A stretch of DNA of 64,000 nt from an uncultured Bacteroidia bacterium (GCA_943788195.1 CALSPH010000001.1:495673-559672), one strand, 5' to 3'; shown: positions 8,605 through 18,729, counted from the stretch's first letter. Numbers and translations: made by a program. Notes: generated from the letters alone by a model not told the origin.

Positions 8605-9663
8605 ATGAAGTTATTGTTGCTTTATATGGAATTAGCAGATTACACTGTAGAGTGTCTTCGAGCCCTAAAAAAATCTAATCCAGAAGTGGAAATTCATGTA
8701 GTGGCTTATCCGGTGAATCCGGAAGCTCCATTTGATTTTGACTTTTCAGATATCGGAAAATTGTATAATCGAGATAAGTTTGATCATGAGAAAATTCAAT
8801 TGTTCTCGGATAAACTTGTGCCCGACCTGATTATTTGTAGTGGTTGGACGGATCGAAGTTATTTAAAGGTTATCCGAACTTGGAAGAACAAGGCTAAAAC
8901 AGTGCTTTGTATGGATAATAAATGGTTGGGGACCTTAAAACAGAAAATAGCCTGTTTTGGAGCTCGACTCTATTTACCACGAATCTTTGATTATATCTGG
9001 GTGCCGTATCATCAACATGCGAAATTTGCGAAGCGGACGGGCTTTGCAGAAAACCGCATTAAACTTGGATTTTACACCGCAAGTGTATCTAAATTTCAAC
9101 GATATTATACTGCGAACAAATTGAGTAAGGAGAACGAATTTCCGAAGGTGTTGGTTTGTGTTGCGCGGTATATTCCTCAAAAGAACTTAAAGATGCTCTG
9201 GGATGCCTTCACGGAGTTGGACAAAGAACACGACTTGTCTTGGCAGCTTTGGAATTTAGGTCAAGGTGACGGCTTCGACAGGCGGGTAGAACACCCTAAA
9301 ATTAAACACCATGGATTTGTTCAACCCAAAGATATACCAGCTATTATTGAAAAGTCTGGGGTGTTTGTACTTCCAAGCTTATCTGAGCCTTGGGGTGTGG
9401 TTGTTCATGAGTTTGCTGCGGCAGGATTTCCAATGCTGGTAAGCAGTCATGTTGGTTCTCATGAGGCATTTGTAGAAACAGGTGCAAATGGTTTCGTTTT
9501 TGACCCAACCAACAAAAAAGACTTAAAGGAGCAGTTAATATCAATATTCAATTGTGAACCGCTAGAATTGCAAAATATGGGTGAGAAAAGCACAGAATTA
9601 GCAAACCGCTTTAATCATGAGACATGGATAAATACTTGCTATGAAATATTGAGGAATGAGTAG
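8605..9663 (+). CDS. Glycosyltransferase family 4 protein
   Basis: Probable GT-B glycosyltransferase of 352 residues. The donor domain shows CVARYIPQKNLKMLWDAF and the E-x7-E motif of retaining enzymes in LSEPWGVVVHEFAAAGFP. It has no membrane segment. It starts directly after the acyltransferase stop and overlaps menD by 8 bases. It probably acts on the glycan served by the flanking acyltransferase and ligase-like genes; donor and acceptor are unknown. Confidence 0.85.
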   Translation: MKLLLLYMELADYTVECLRALKKSNPEVEIHVVAYPVNPEAPFDFDFSDIGKLYNRDKFDHEKIQLFSDKLVPDLIICSGWTDRSYLKVIRTWKNKAKTVLCMDNKWLGTLKQKIACFGARLYLPRIFDYIWVPYHQHAKFAKRTGFAENRIKLGFYTASVSKFQRYYTANKLSKENEFPKVLVCVARYIPQKNLKMLWDAFTELDKEHDLSWQLWNLGQGDGFDRRVEHPKIKHHGFVQPKDIPAIIEKSGVFVLPSLSEPWGVVVHEFAAAGFPMLVSSHVGSHEAFVETGANGFVFDPTNKKDLKEQLISIFNCEPLELQNMGEKSTELANRFNHETWINTCYEILRNE

Positions 9664-11275
9664 GCAATACGACCATATCTTAGCGCTCTTGAACCTTTTA
9701 AACCGCCTTGGTTGCCACCACTTTTTTGTTTGTCCAGGCTCAAGAGATGCACCGATAATTCATGCCTTAGGTCAAATGAATAAAGCGGAAATGTATTCTC
9801 AATTAGATGAACGTTGTGCAGGGTATCATGCGCTTGGTTTAGCGAAGCACTTGGGGAAACCAGTTGCCGTAGTTTGTACAAGCGGAACGGCAGCGCTAAA
9901 CTTATCACCTGCAATGGCGGAGGCTTTTTATCAAAATGTATCCATTATTGCGATAACTGCGGATCGGCCCTTAGATGCACTAAATACTTTTGAAAATCAG
10001 ACCATCAATCAATCTGGAATTTTTGCCAATTATGTTGGAGCTGAATTACATATTGAATTGGATCGTAAATTGAGCCAGCAGCTTAAAAATGGTCTCGGTA
10101 CTAAAATACAAGAGGCTGTTTTTAATAATAAGCCCATTCATTTAAATATTCATCTTTCAGAGCCTTTATATCATTTTGAAGAATCGGGTTCGACCAATAA
10201 GGATATGCTGTTTAGCATTGGTCCTCAAAATGAATTGGAAGGTGGGGCTAAAGAAATTCCAGAAGCAATTTTAACACGGTTAAGAAATGCGAAACGAGCA
10301 TTGATTGTTTTGGGCTTTAGTGCGCAGAAAGAGGCCTTTCAGAATCATGGTCAAATTGTTATAGCCGATGTTTGCAGTGCCAATTACCGGAATGGTAATA
10401 TTGCATTCGCAGATTTTTTCATTGAACAAATGAGCGTTCATGAAAAGGAAGATTTAATGCCTGACGTATTAATTACTTCAGGGACGTACCTTCTTTCAAA
10501 ACGGCTGAGGAATTGGCTAAAAAAAAGCAAACCGGCCTATCATCTGCATATTGGTCGTGCGCCTGAGTTAAAAAGTAGCTATAGTAAAGACTTTGATGTT
10601 TTGGATTGGTCAATGTCGAATGTGCTGGCTCATTTGAAAACCAACAAGGACTATTCAAATAAATGGTTCGCTCTTGAGAAAAAGTATGAAACCATTGTTC
10701 AAAATCGAAGAAGTGCTATGAAGTCCACCTTTATGGAAACACTCTTTTATTTGCTAAATCAAGTTGATCAGTCTTTACTTCATTGCGGTAACAGCATGTC
10801 AGTGCGATACGCTGCGCTTTTCCAATCTTTGCGCAGAAAGTTTGATAGCATAATATGCAATAGGGGCACCAGTGGTATCGATGGGTGTGTAAGCACTTTT
10901 TTGGGATATGGATGCAATACCGATTATCGGCAATGGCTGTTAGTTGGAGATTTGAGTTTTTTCTATGATTCAAATGCATTTTGGTTGAGTGCATTACCAA
11001 AGAAATTCGTCATCATGGTGATTAATAATCATCTAGGGCAGATTTTTAATGTGATTGATGGACCCGACCAGCTGAAAGATGGCCAATCTTTTATAACATC
11101 TCCACATCCTCACTCTGTTCAACAAATAGCGCAAATGCATCGAATTACCTACTTTAAAGTTGAAAATTTGGCCGATGCTAAACAGTTGAATCTGAATGCA
11201 TCAGAAAAAGTAATTATAGAAATCTTTGATGATAACCCTGAAACCCCTGAGCACTATAAAACAATTTATGCATAA
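9656..11275 (+). CDS. menD: 2-succinyl-5-enolpyruvyl-6-hydroxy-3-cyclohexene-1-carboxylate synthase
   Basis: Thiamine-diphosphate enzyme of menaquinone synthesis that adds 2-oxoglutarate-derived succinic semialdehyde to isochorismate. The 539 residues match the family. Signature blocks are FVCPGSRDAP near the N-terminus, CTSGTAALNLSPAM, HCGNSMSVRYAALF, and CNRGTSGIDGCVSTFLGYG with the TPP-binding GDLSFFYDSNAF after it. It overlaps the upstream glycosyltransferase by 8 bases. No other men gene lies in the window, so the pathway must be scattered. Its presence suggests that menaquinone is the respiratory quinone. Confidence 0.95.
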   Translation: MSRQYDHILALLNLLNRLGCHHFFVCPGSRDAPIIHALGQMNKAEMYSQLDERCAGYHALGLAKHLGKPVAVVCTSGTAALNLSPAMAEAFYQNVSIIAITADRPLDALNTFENQTINQSGIFANYVGAELHIELDRKLSQQLKNGLGTKIQEAVFNNKPIHLNIHLSEPLYHFEESGSTNKDMLFSIGPQNELEGGAKEIPEAILTRLRNAKRALIVLGFSAQKEAFQNHGQIVIADVCSANYRNGNIAFADFFIEQMSVHEKEDLMPDVLITSGTYLLSKRLRNWLKKSKPAYHLHIGRAPELKSSYSKDFDVLDWSMSNVLAHLKTNKDYSNKWFALEKKYETIVQNRRSAMKSTFMETLFYLLNQVDQSLLHCGNSMSVRYAALFQSLRRKFDSIICNRGTSGIDGCVSTFLGYGCNTDYRQWLLVGDLSFFYDSNAFWLSALPKKFVIMVINNHLGQIFNVIDGPDQLKDGQSFITSPHPHSVQQIAQMHRITYFKVENLADAKQLNLNASEKVIIEIFDDNPETPEHYKTIYA

Positions 11276-11693
11276 CAAGTTGACGAGATACGGATATTTA
11301 TTTATGCTAGTATTTATATTAGCTTCGTCATGCGCTATTACAAGAACGAATAAAGTTGACATTCAACAACCGTTGAAAGGCACATTTCAAATTCTGAAAT
11401 TGGAGCATAAGTCTTTTCAAGAATCCTTTTCAGATTCAGGGTATTATATTGATATTCATGAGCACTCGATTAATGCGTTTATTGGGTGTAACAGAATAGC
11501 AGGTCCTTTTAGACAGAATGACACCTTAATAAGCATTGAGGCATTATTAAGTACCAAGAAATATTGTAGAAATATGGCAGCAAGAGAACTAAGTTTCATC
11601 CATGCGCTTGAATTAACAACTCATTTTAGTCAAGAAAACAATCAATTTGTGTTAATTGGAGATAGTTCAGCTATTTATCTTTTGCAGAAATAG
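11268..11693 (+). CDS. META-domain (HslJ-like) lipoprotein
   Basis: Small lipoprotein of 141 residues. The N-terminus has a basic start, a hydrophobic stretch and the lipobox-like ASSC, placing it in a membrane facing the periplasm or surface. The mature part resembles the META/HslJ domain: a central GCNRIAGPF block, then a C-terminal ELSFIHALELT region and a final strand LIGDSSAIYLL. META proteins are linked to stress or antibiotic resistance in enterobacteria, but the function here is unknown. The ATG at 11268 overlaps menD by 8 bases and best places the signal peptide. The 3' end overlaps convergent trhO by 23 bases. Confidence 0.75.
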   Translation: MHNKLTRYGYLFMLVFILASSCAITRTNKVDIQQPLKGTFQILKLEHKSFQESFSDSGYYIDIHEHSINAFIGCNRIAGPFRQNDTLISIEALLSTKKYCRNMAARELSFIHALELTTHFSQENNQFVLIGDSSAIYLLQK

Positions 11694-12720
11694 GTTTGTT
11701 AGCAAAGGGCAAATTGCTCCTTCCTTTTTTAAAGATGTTATTCTTACTTGGCATTCCTTTTCGCAGCGCTCTTTGTTCTTCTAGTGGAAGGGCATTGGTT
11801 TTTTGACATGCTGTTGAACAGCAATTCTCGTATTTAGCCTTGCATTCGTCACATTGAATGAAAAGTAAATGGCAAGCCTCATTTGCACAATTGGTATGCG
11901 TATCACTTGGATGCCCACATTGGTGACAGTGCGCAATAACTTGACTGCTAATTTTCTCACTAAGACGTTCATCAAAAACAAAATTCTTACCAATAAACTT
12001 ATTCTCTAATTTTTGCTGGTCGATTTGTCGTGCGTATTCAATGATACCCCCTTCGAGATGATATACATCCTTGAATCCTTTGTGTTTCATATACGCACTT
12101 GCCTTCTCACAACGAATTCCACCCGTGCAATACATAATAATGGGTTTGTCTTTTTGGCCTGTGAGGGTATTAACAATTACAGGCAGTGATTCTCTGAAAG
12201 TATCAACATCAGGCGTCCAGGCTTTTTTAAAATGCCCTATTTCACTCTCATAATGGTTTCTCATATCAATTAGCACCGCATCATCATTTTCAATGAGTTG
12301 ATTAAATTGCTTTGCCTTTAAATAGGTGCCTGTATTGGAGGGGTTAAACATTGGGTCATCTATTCCATCTGCCACAATCTTATCTCTGACAAGGATTTTA
12401 AGCTTAAAGAAAGATTTCCCATCATCTTCAATTGCAATGTTAAGGCGCAGTCCAACAAAAAAGTTAATTTCATTGTTCATTTCTTGAAAGGATTCAAGAT
12501 TTTCAGTAGGCACACTGATTTGGGCATTAACACCCTCAGAGGCTATATAAACTCTACCGCGAACACCAAGCAGATTATAATGCGAGTATAAATGGTCGCG
12601 AAATAAACGGGTATTGGCGATGTTATGATAGATGTAAAATGAAATTGTTGTGCGCTCTTGGGCACTTTCCATCATTTGCTTTTTGAGAATGGAGGAATCT
12701 GTATCATTGTACAATTTCAT
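11671..12720 (-). CDS. trhO: tRNA uridine-34 hydroxylase (rhodanese family)
   Basis: Oxygen-dependent tRNA hydroxylase making 5-hydroxyuridine at position 34 of certain tRNAs (YceA/TrhO family). It has 349 residues. An N-terminal acylphosphatase-like region is followed by a rhodanese domain with the active loop CTGGIRCEKA (Cys198, Cys204). A cysteine-rich tail with several C-x2-C pairs probably binds zinc. The start MKLYND fits known family N-termini. A -7 element lies only 4 bases before this ATG, so the mRNA may be nearly leaderless. Confidence 0.9.
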   Translation of the reverse strand: MKLYNDTDSSILKKQMMESAQERTTISFYIYHNIANTRLFRDHLYSHYNLLGVRGRVYIASEGVNAQISVPTENLESFQEMNNEINFFVGLRLNIAIEDDGKSFFKLKILVRDKIVADGIDDPMFNPSNTGTYLKAKQFNQLIENDDAVLIDMRNHYESEIGHFKKAWTPDVDTFRESLPVIVNTLTGQKDKPIIMYCTGGIRCEKASAYMKHKGFKDVYHLEGGIIEYARQIDQQKLENKFIGKNFVFDERLSEKISSQVIAHCHQCGHPSDTHTNCANEACHLLFIQCDECKAKYENCCSTACQKTNALPLEEQRALRKGMPSKNNIFKKGRSNLPFANKPISAKDK

Positions 12721-12724
12721 GATG

Positions 12725-12732
12725 CAAAGTTA
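12725..12732 (-). promoter_or_regulatory. Bacteroidota -7 element for trhO
   Basis: TAACTTTG on the minus strand, followed by CATC and then the trhO ATG. The match to TAnnTTTG is exact. The very short distance predicts a leader of at most a few bases. Confidence 0.5.
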
Positions 12733-12859
12733 CAGTTTTTGACTTTTTACACCGTTAAATATGTCATAATCTTAATTTTTTGGGATATTTTTTTTTGTTT
12801 ATGCAACCTTTTTCGTTTCTTGCGTCCTACTTAACATAAAAATAAACCAATATATTAAT

Positions 12860-15800
12860 ATGAAACAGAAAATTACTAAATGGATTAGACGATCAGTTAG
12901 GCTTGGAGCCGTTTTACTGATTGGGCTAATGGGAACCAATGCCTCAGCGCAAGCACCTTGGTGCGATGGTAACCCGACTGGAACAAACAAGTGTGGATGG
13001 AGTGGAGGCCCAACTATTAACCCTAACAGTCATAGAGGAGTTATTCAAGAAGTGGTAATAAAGCAAGGAACGAATGACATTTATAACAAACCTGGTGACG
13101 ATTGCGATGCTAGTAACAATGGATTTAGTTTAATTAACTCACCATCCAATGCATTTGATTTAACTCCTGGTGGAGATTACACAATTACAATTTCAATTGA
13201 AAGTGCTAATATAAACTATCAGCATTATTGTGGAATTTGGATTGACTTTAACAAGGACAATTCTTTTTCATCTGCAGAGTGTATAAATCCTACTAGTACT
13301 CGAATAGGAGTTGGAAACACAACACGTACGTATGCTTTTAGTGTTCCATGTACTGGCGTGTCTGCTGGAGCATCTAGATTAAGAATTAAAGGTTCCATTA
13401 ACAATATTCAAGCTACAAGTGCTTGTATACCATCTAACCCGGGTGAATGTGAAGATTACAGTATCAATTTTGCATTGCCAACAAGTTTAGCTGCAAATTT
13501 TGTTGTACCTTCTATTATCTACACCGATTATGATGTAGACTTTATAAACACCTCTCAATCAGGAATTTTTGCAAATAGCTGGGATAAAGACGCGGATGGA
13601 ACGTATGATGCTACAACATCAAATTATGTAACACGATGGAGCGTAGGCAGTACATCTACAGAATGCTTAAAGTTAAGAGCTGAAAATTGCTTAGGTTTAG
13701 ATAGTATTACTAAATGTTTCAGCGTAGTAGTGCCAACGGTAGTGCCAAGTGTTGATTTTATATCAAGCGCAACAATCGTTAATTTGTTCGGAGCGGTAAA
13801 ATTAAATGACTTAACTGATTTTGGACCAACCTCATGGAACTGGGAAGTATTTGATAGTTCAGATGTGTTTAACATCAAGGATCAATTTTCTGGCGCATAT
13901 TTCATGCAAAACGGAACCAGTTTAACCTCTAAAAATCCTGAGATCAGATTTATTGAATCAGGTAAATACACGGTATGTTTAACAGCGGGTAACGGTATCG
14001 GTTCTTCTAAGCGAATTTGCAAGGTTGCTTATGTTGAAGTATTGCCATTGCGTGATTTCACTTTAGGAAGTGGAGGGTCAGTAACCACAGAACCTGTAGG
14101 ACGTATCTATGACCATGCAGGACCGGATGTGAATTACGGACCAGCAGCACGTCAACCTAACACGGATAAATTATTGATTAATCCTTGTGGTGCTACTCAG
14201 ATTGATTTTGAGTTCTCTCAAATTAAATTTGGAACCGGCCCAGATAGTTTATTTATTTATGCTGGAGAGAATGCAGGTGCACCTCGAGTTGCAGCAATTG
14301 GTCGTGGAACTCCTGTTCCATTTAAGACTACCGTAATGGGTGGGGCTGCTTTTGTAACTTTCGAAAGTGACTCTAGAAACCATGATTCTGGATTTATTGG
14401 AACGTTCAATGCTAAGCTAGGACCTCAAACCCCACCATTGGTAGACTTTGATTTACCATCTGATGGATACTTTGGAGTTGAAGTTGACTTGGATGATAAT
14501 TCTACGAACAAGTTAGGAATTCCTACCTATCAGTGGGACATTGAAGAGCCAGTTGGAACACCAGCTGCAACGTATGGCGGAGCAAGTGCGAAACATACAT
14601 TTGTTACTACTGGTAATGCAAGAGTTTGCTTAACTGTAAGTGGTTGTGCAGGTTCAGATACAAAATGTAAAATAATTAACATTAATACACCAACTACTCC
14701 AACAGAATTGGATTATGTTTCTGATAACAGAAGACCTGGTATTTCAGATCAAATTCAAATGACTACTACTGCGGATAAAGCCAATAAATGGTTATGGTCT
14801 GTATTCCCAGTGACGGCTTCATTCTCAGATGCTACTGAGAAGAACCCAACAGTGAATTTTTCAGCACCAGGTCCTTATACCTTTACTTTAAGAGCATGGA
14901 ACAGTATTGATTCTGCTGCTACAGTAAAAACATTGGTAAAAGACAAGTATGTTGTTGTGGTTGATTACTGTAAGCCAGTAGTTAATATTTTATCTTCTGA
15001 TGTTGCCATCAGCAGCTTTATTCTTCGAAAAGACGCTACTGATTTAATAAACAATCCATCTAGTGTGGGTGTGAAAGGTTATAATGATTTTTCAGCAACC
15101 AGCTCTATGGAAGGAACTTTTGGAGCAACGTATAATTTCACAATCGAACGACCAAGTACAGTTGATACAGCAAATACGAAAGTATGGGTTGATTTCAACT
15201 TAGATGGTGCATTCGCTCCTTCTGAGATGGTTAAAGAATTCCCAGCGTCAAATGCGAAAGTATTAACAGGAACCTTTACTGTTCCAGATATCTCTCAATC
15301 CTTTATTGGAAACGGCATAATCCGTGTTTCTATGGCTTATGGTAATACATCAAACACTGCATGCGGTCCATTGGCGGCAGGTGAGGTTGAAGATTACGGT
15401 ATGTCGTTGGATAACGATAATTTGTCTCCAATCATTGCCTTGATAGGAAGTGCAGACACAATTGTAGAAAGAGCTTCTATACCTAACTATGTTGATCCAG
15501 GTGCTACAGCATCCGATCCAACAGAAGGAGATATTACTTCTAGTATTTCTTCAACCACAGATATGGATCAAACTACTGCAGGTATTTACACGGTAACTTA
15601 TTGTGTAACTGATGCATCTGGTAATGGACCAATATGTGTAACTAGAACCATCAAAGTAGTATTGGATAGAACAGCTCCAGTATTAACATTGAATGGAAAC
15701 GATCCAATCGACTATTGTTATGAAGTTGATCCATCAGCTATGTTTATGGATCCAGGAGCAACAGCATCTGATTTAGTAGATGGTAATTTAACTCCTTCAA

Positions 15801-16939
15801 TCACTGTAACAGGAACTGTAGATAGCAAGACTACTGGAACGTATGTATTAACATACAGCGTATCAGATGTTCAAGGTAACGCTACCAGTTTAACTAGAAC
15901 GGTAAATGTTGTAGATTGTGATCCTCCAACAATTAACCCAATTGGTTCTGAGCAAATTCAAATCAATACTATCTGGGCTGATCAAACGACCATTACAGAT
16001 CAGTATGATGGACAGCTTGGAAGACCTTTTTCTATCTTGACACCAACACCTGGTCCAAACGGAATGCCTAACACAACCGTAAGAGCTGCTTACCCAGTAA
16101 CTTATACCGGGTCAGATCGTTATGGAAATGCAGCTGTTCCAGTATTGAGAAACTATGTAGTAGATGATTTTATCGCTCCAGTAATTGACTTGAAAACGTT
16201 GGATACAGTGTTCCACAGAGTTAACACGGAATACTTTAGCACACCAGCTCAAAGAAGTGATAACTTCTATAACAATAACAACGTGTCATTATCACATATT
16301 GATAAAGGCAATGTAGATGCATATACTTTGGGAACATACACGGAGACTTTTGTAGCAGTAGATGGTTCTGGAAATAGAGATACCGCTATTCGTTATGTAA
16401 AAGTAATTGATGATGTTTCTCCAGTAGTATTTGCTCCTGCCATCAACGGATGTGCTGGTTATGCAATTGATAATATGGCTGACATTCAGTTAAGCGATAA
16501 CTATGATGCACCTAGCTCATTGTTACCAAATGTTGTATTTATCCAAAACAATGTAAATGTTCACCTTCCAGGTGTATATACGATGACGTATCAAGTAACT
16601 GATTTATCTGGTAACGTTTCAGTACCATTTACTCGTCCAGTATACATTACATACTGCCTACCTGGAAAAACAAGTGTACAAACGGTTAACTTAGATGAGT
16701 TGACAACTGTATATCCTAACCCAAGTGCAGGAAACATCAATGTAAAAGTAGCCGGTGCAAGCAACCAAGTAGTAGAAGTAAAAATCTACAATGCATTGGG
16801 TGCTGAAGTAGCCACGGCAAGCAACTCAAACGGAGAAGAAATCCAAGTTGACTTAGCAAATCATGCTGCTGGTATTTATACAGTGAAAGTAACAACAGGT
16901 GGTCAATCAATCACCAAGAAAGTAATCCTTACCAAATAA
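12860..16939 (+). CDS. Large mosaic surface protein with type IX secretion sorting domain
   Basis: Secreted protein of 1359 residues. A signal peptide ends near NASAQ/APWC (about residue 31). Domains appear in this order: a GEVED-type domain ending GECEDYS (about 60-200); PKD-like modules (about 205-395); a CUB-like domain (about 395-520); further PKD-like modules (about 525-700); a second GEVED domain ending GEVEDYG (about 710-850); about four HYR/DUF5011-like repeats, recognised by DRTAPVLTL, CDPPTINPIG and APVIDL (about 855-1270); and a C-terminal sorting domain from YPNPSAGNINVKV to ITKKVILTK (about 1280-1359). The sorting domain marks export by the type IX system and cleavage or anchoring at the cell surface. 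An adhesin or matrix role is likely; no catalytic domain was seen. A hairpin terminator follows. Confidence 0.88.
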   Translation: MKQKITKWIRRSVRLGAVLLIGLMGTNASAQAPWCDGNPTGTNKCGWSGGPTINPNSHRGVIQEVVIKQGTNDIYNKPGDDCDASNNGFSLINSPSNAFDLTPGGDYTITISIESANINYQHYCGIWIDFNKDNSFSSAECINPTSTRIGVGNTTRTYAFSVPCTGVSAGASRLRIKGSINNIQATSACIPSNPGECEDYSINFALPTSLAANFVVPSIIYTDYDVDFINTSQSGIFANSWDKDADGTYDATTSNYVTRWSVGSTSTECLKLRAENCLGLDSITKCFSVVVPTVVPSVDFISSATIVNLFGAVKLNDLTDFGPTSWNWEVFDSSDVFNIKDQFSGAYFMQNGTSLTSKNPEIRFIESGKYTVCLTAGNGIGSSKRICKVAYVEVLPLRDFTLGSGGSVTTEPVGRIYDHAGPDVNYGPAARQPNTDKLLINPCGATQIDFEFSQIKFGTGPDSLFIYAGENAGAPRVAAIGRGTPVPFKTTVMGGAAFVTFESDSRNHDSGFIGTFNAKLGPQTPPLVDFDLPSDGYFGVEVDLDDNSTNKLGIPTYQWDIEEPVGTPAATYGGASAKHTFVTTGNARVCLTVSGCAGSDTKCKIININTPTTPTELDYVSDNRRPGISDQIQMTTTADKANKWLWSVFPVTASFSDATEKNPTVNFSAPGPYTFTLRAWNSIDSAATVKTLVKDKYVVVVDYCKPVVNILSSDVAISSFILRKDATDLINNPSSVGVKGYNDFSATSSMEGTFGATYNFTIERPSTVDTANTKVWVDFNLDGAFAPSEMVKEFPASNAKVLTGTFTVPDISQSFIGNGIIRVSMAYGNTSNTACGPLAAGEVEDYGMSLDNDNLSPIIALIGSADTIVERASIPNYVDPGATASDPTEGDITSSISSTTDMDQTTAGIYTVTYCVTDASGNGPICVTRTIKVVLDRTAPVLTLNGNDPIDYCYEVDPSAMFMDPGATASDLVDGNLTPSITVTGTVDSKTTGTYVLTYSVSDVQGNATSLTRTVNVVDCDPPTINPIGSEQIQINTIWADQTTITDQYDGQLGRPFSILTPTPGPNGMPNTTVRAAYPVTYTGSDRYGNAAVPVLRNYVVDDFIAPVIDLKTLDTVFHRVNTEYFSTPAQRSDNFYNNNNVSLSHIDKGNVDAYTLGTYTETFVAVDGSGNRDTAIRYVKVIDDVSPVVFAPAINGCAGYAIDNMADIQLSDNYDAPSSLLPNVVFIQNNVNVHLPGVYTMTYQVTDLSGNVSVPFTRPVYITYCLPGKTSVQTVNLDELTTVYPNPSAGNINVKVAGASNQVVEVKIYNALGAEVATASNSNGEEIQVDLANHAAGIYTVKVTTGGQSITKKVILTK

Positions 16940-16962
16940 GGAACTGCTTCATACACTATATC

Positions 16963-16995
16963 AAAACCCTGATGGTATTCCATCAGGGTTTTTTT
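16963..16995 (+). terminator. Intrinsic terminator after the surface-protein gene
   Basis: A 13-base-pair perfect stem (AAAACCCTGATGG / CCATCAGGGTTTT) with a TATT loop is followed by further T. It begins 23 bases after the stop codon. Confidence 0.9.
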
Positions 16996-17041
16996 ATCGA
17001 AAAGATTAAGTCTTTGGCACAGCAATTGAATATTAGATTAG

Positions 17042-17049
17042 TAAATTCG
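17042..17049 (+). promoter_or_regulatory. Possible variant -7 element before the M49-like gene
   Basis: TAAATTCG differs from TAnnTTTG by one base and lies 8 bases before the ATG. A promoter is expected here because a terminator precedes it. Confidence 0.35.
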
Positions 17050-17057
17050 CATACGAA

Positions 17058-18728
17058 ATGAAAAAAATCTTATTATATATATGTATCGCATTAATTGGGG
17101 CTCAATTAAATGCTCAACAATCATCAACTGATATGGTTGAAATACAACGAAAAATTAATGAGTTTGCTGTAATTGACTTAAAGTATGATTTAAGGAAATT
17201 ACGTCCTCATGAGATGTATATTGTTCCTCACCTTTTGCGAGCAGCAGAGATTGCAGATAGCATATTCTGGATGCAGACGTATGGGGATAAAAATGCATTA
17301 ATGCAACGTTTAGAAAACGACACGCTTAAACGATTTGCTGAAATAAATTATGGACCCTGGGAAAGGTTAAATAACAACAAACCATTTGTTGAGGGATTTC
17401 CTGAGAAACCCAAAGGTGCAAGATTTTATCCAGCTGATATTACGAATGAGGAATTTGATCAGTTTAAGGATTCCAACAAAAGCAGTCTTTATAGCATAGT
17501 AAAAAGAGATCCACAGGGCAGGCTGTATACCTCAGACTACAACGAGGCTTATCAGAGCTATGTAAGTGGAATAAAAGACTATTTGCAAGCGGCTGCAAAA
17601 GGAGTGGGGCGACAAGATTCATTTTTTGGCGTATACCTTTGGGAAAGAGGAGAGTCGATGGTAAACAACACCTACACGTATTCCGACAAACTATGGATGA
17701 ATTCACAGAATAATATTCTGGATATTATTATTGGCCCAATTGAAACATATGAGGATCAGTTCAAAGGAATAAAGACTGCCTATGAAACCTATATTGTTGC
17801 AAAAGATACTGCATGGAGCAAAAAGCTGCAACGCTTTGTTAAGCTGCTTCCAAAATTACAGGAAGGACTTCCTATTGAAAAAAAGTATAGAACAGCACTG
17901 CCTGGTCTAAAGAGCCAAATAGGAGCATATGATGTGTTGTTCTATTCAGGGGATTGCAATAGTGGAAGTAAAACCATTGCAGTTAATTTGCCTAATGATG
18001 AGTCTGTTCAAGCCGAATATGGTACACGCAGGTTACAATTTAAGAATGTTATGAAAGCGAAGTTTGATTCAATCCTTGTGCCTATAAGCAAAGTGCTCAT
18101 TGATTCGACACAAAGGGATTATATTAATTTTAATGCATTTTTTTCAAATACCATGTTTCATGAAGTAGCCCATGGCTTGGGAATTAAAAATACTATTACG
18201 ACCGGGGAACCAGTATCCAAAGCGTTGCAGCAGTATTATTCTGCACTGGAAGAGGGTAAAGCAGATGTATTGGGATTATATATGATAACTGAGTTGTTGG
18301 AATCAGGAGATATAAAGGGGGGTAGCATCGAGGAATACTACACTACTTTTGTTGCTTCCATATTTAGGTCAGTTCGGTTTGGTGCGGCTAGCGCTCATGG
18401 AAAGGCAAATATGGTGCGCTTTAATTACTTTTTAGAGCAAGGAGCGATTAGCAAAAATGTTTCTGGAACCTATACTATTAATTATGAGAAGATGAAGAAA
18501 GCGGTTTATCAATTGTCTTCAATCATATTAAAAATCCAAGGTGATGGCGATATTATTGCCGCAGAGCAATTATTAAATACTAAGGGCGTTATATCTGAGT
18601 CACTACAAAATGATTTAAATAGATTAAAAGATTTCAGTATACCGGTTGACATTATATTCAATCAAGGGGGTAAATATTTAATGGATTATACACAGGCATT
18701 GAAAAACGAAGAAAGAAGAAGGAAGTAA
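17058..18728 (+). CDS. Secreted zinc metallopeptidase-like protein related to the M49 (DPP III) superfamily
   Basis: Exported protein of 556 residues with signal peptide MKKILLYICIALIGAQLNAQ. The active-site region is FHEVAHGLG (HEVAH, residues 368-372), followed 26 residues later by LEEGKAD (398-403). This His-Glu-x-x-His plus Glu-Glu-x-x-Ala-Asp pair resembles the M49-like domain found with plant Nudix proteins more than classical DPP III, which has HExxxH. It is probably a periplasmic peptidase. The stop is one base before the next gene, a tail-specific protease, so the two are likely cotranscribed and may act together on envelope proteins. Substrate unknown. Confidence 0.7.
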   Translation: MKKILLYICIALIGAQLNAQQSSTDMVEIQRKINEFAVIDLKYDLRKLRPHEMYIVPHLLRAAEIADSIFWMQTYGDKNALMQRLENDTLKRFAEINYGPWERLNNNKPFVEGFPEKPKGARFYPADITNEEFDQFKDSNKSSLYSIVKRDPQGRLYTSDYNEAYQSYVSGIKDYLQAAAKGVGRQDSFFGVYLWERGESMVNNTYTYSDKLWMNSQNNILDIIIGPIETYEDQFKGIKTAYETYIVAKDTAWSKKLQRFVKLLPKLQEGLPIEKKYRTALPGLKSQIGAYDVLFYSGDCNSGSKTIAVNLPNDESVQAEYGTRRLQFKNVMKAKFDSILVPISKVLIDSTQRDYINFNAFFSNTMFHEVAHGLGIKNTITTGEPVSKALQQYYSALEEGKADVLGLYMITELLESGDIKGGSIEEYYTTFVASIFRSVRFGAASAHGKANMVRFNYFLEQGAISKNVSGTYTINYEKMKKAVYQLSSIILKIQGDGDIIAAEQLLNTKGVISESLQNDLNRLKDFSIPVDIIFNQGGKYLMDYTQALKNEERRRK

Positions 18729-18729
18729 A

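Noticed and set aside
12781-12859. TAnnTTTG promoter for the large surface protein
   Set aside because: Only a poor match (TTTCTTGCG) was found. A promoter must exist in this gap, but I could not place it.
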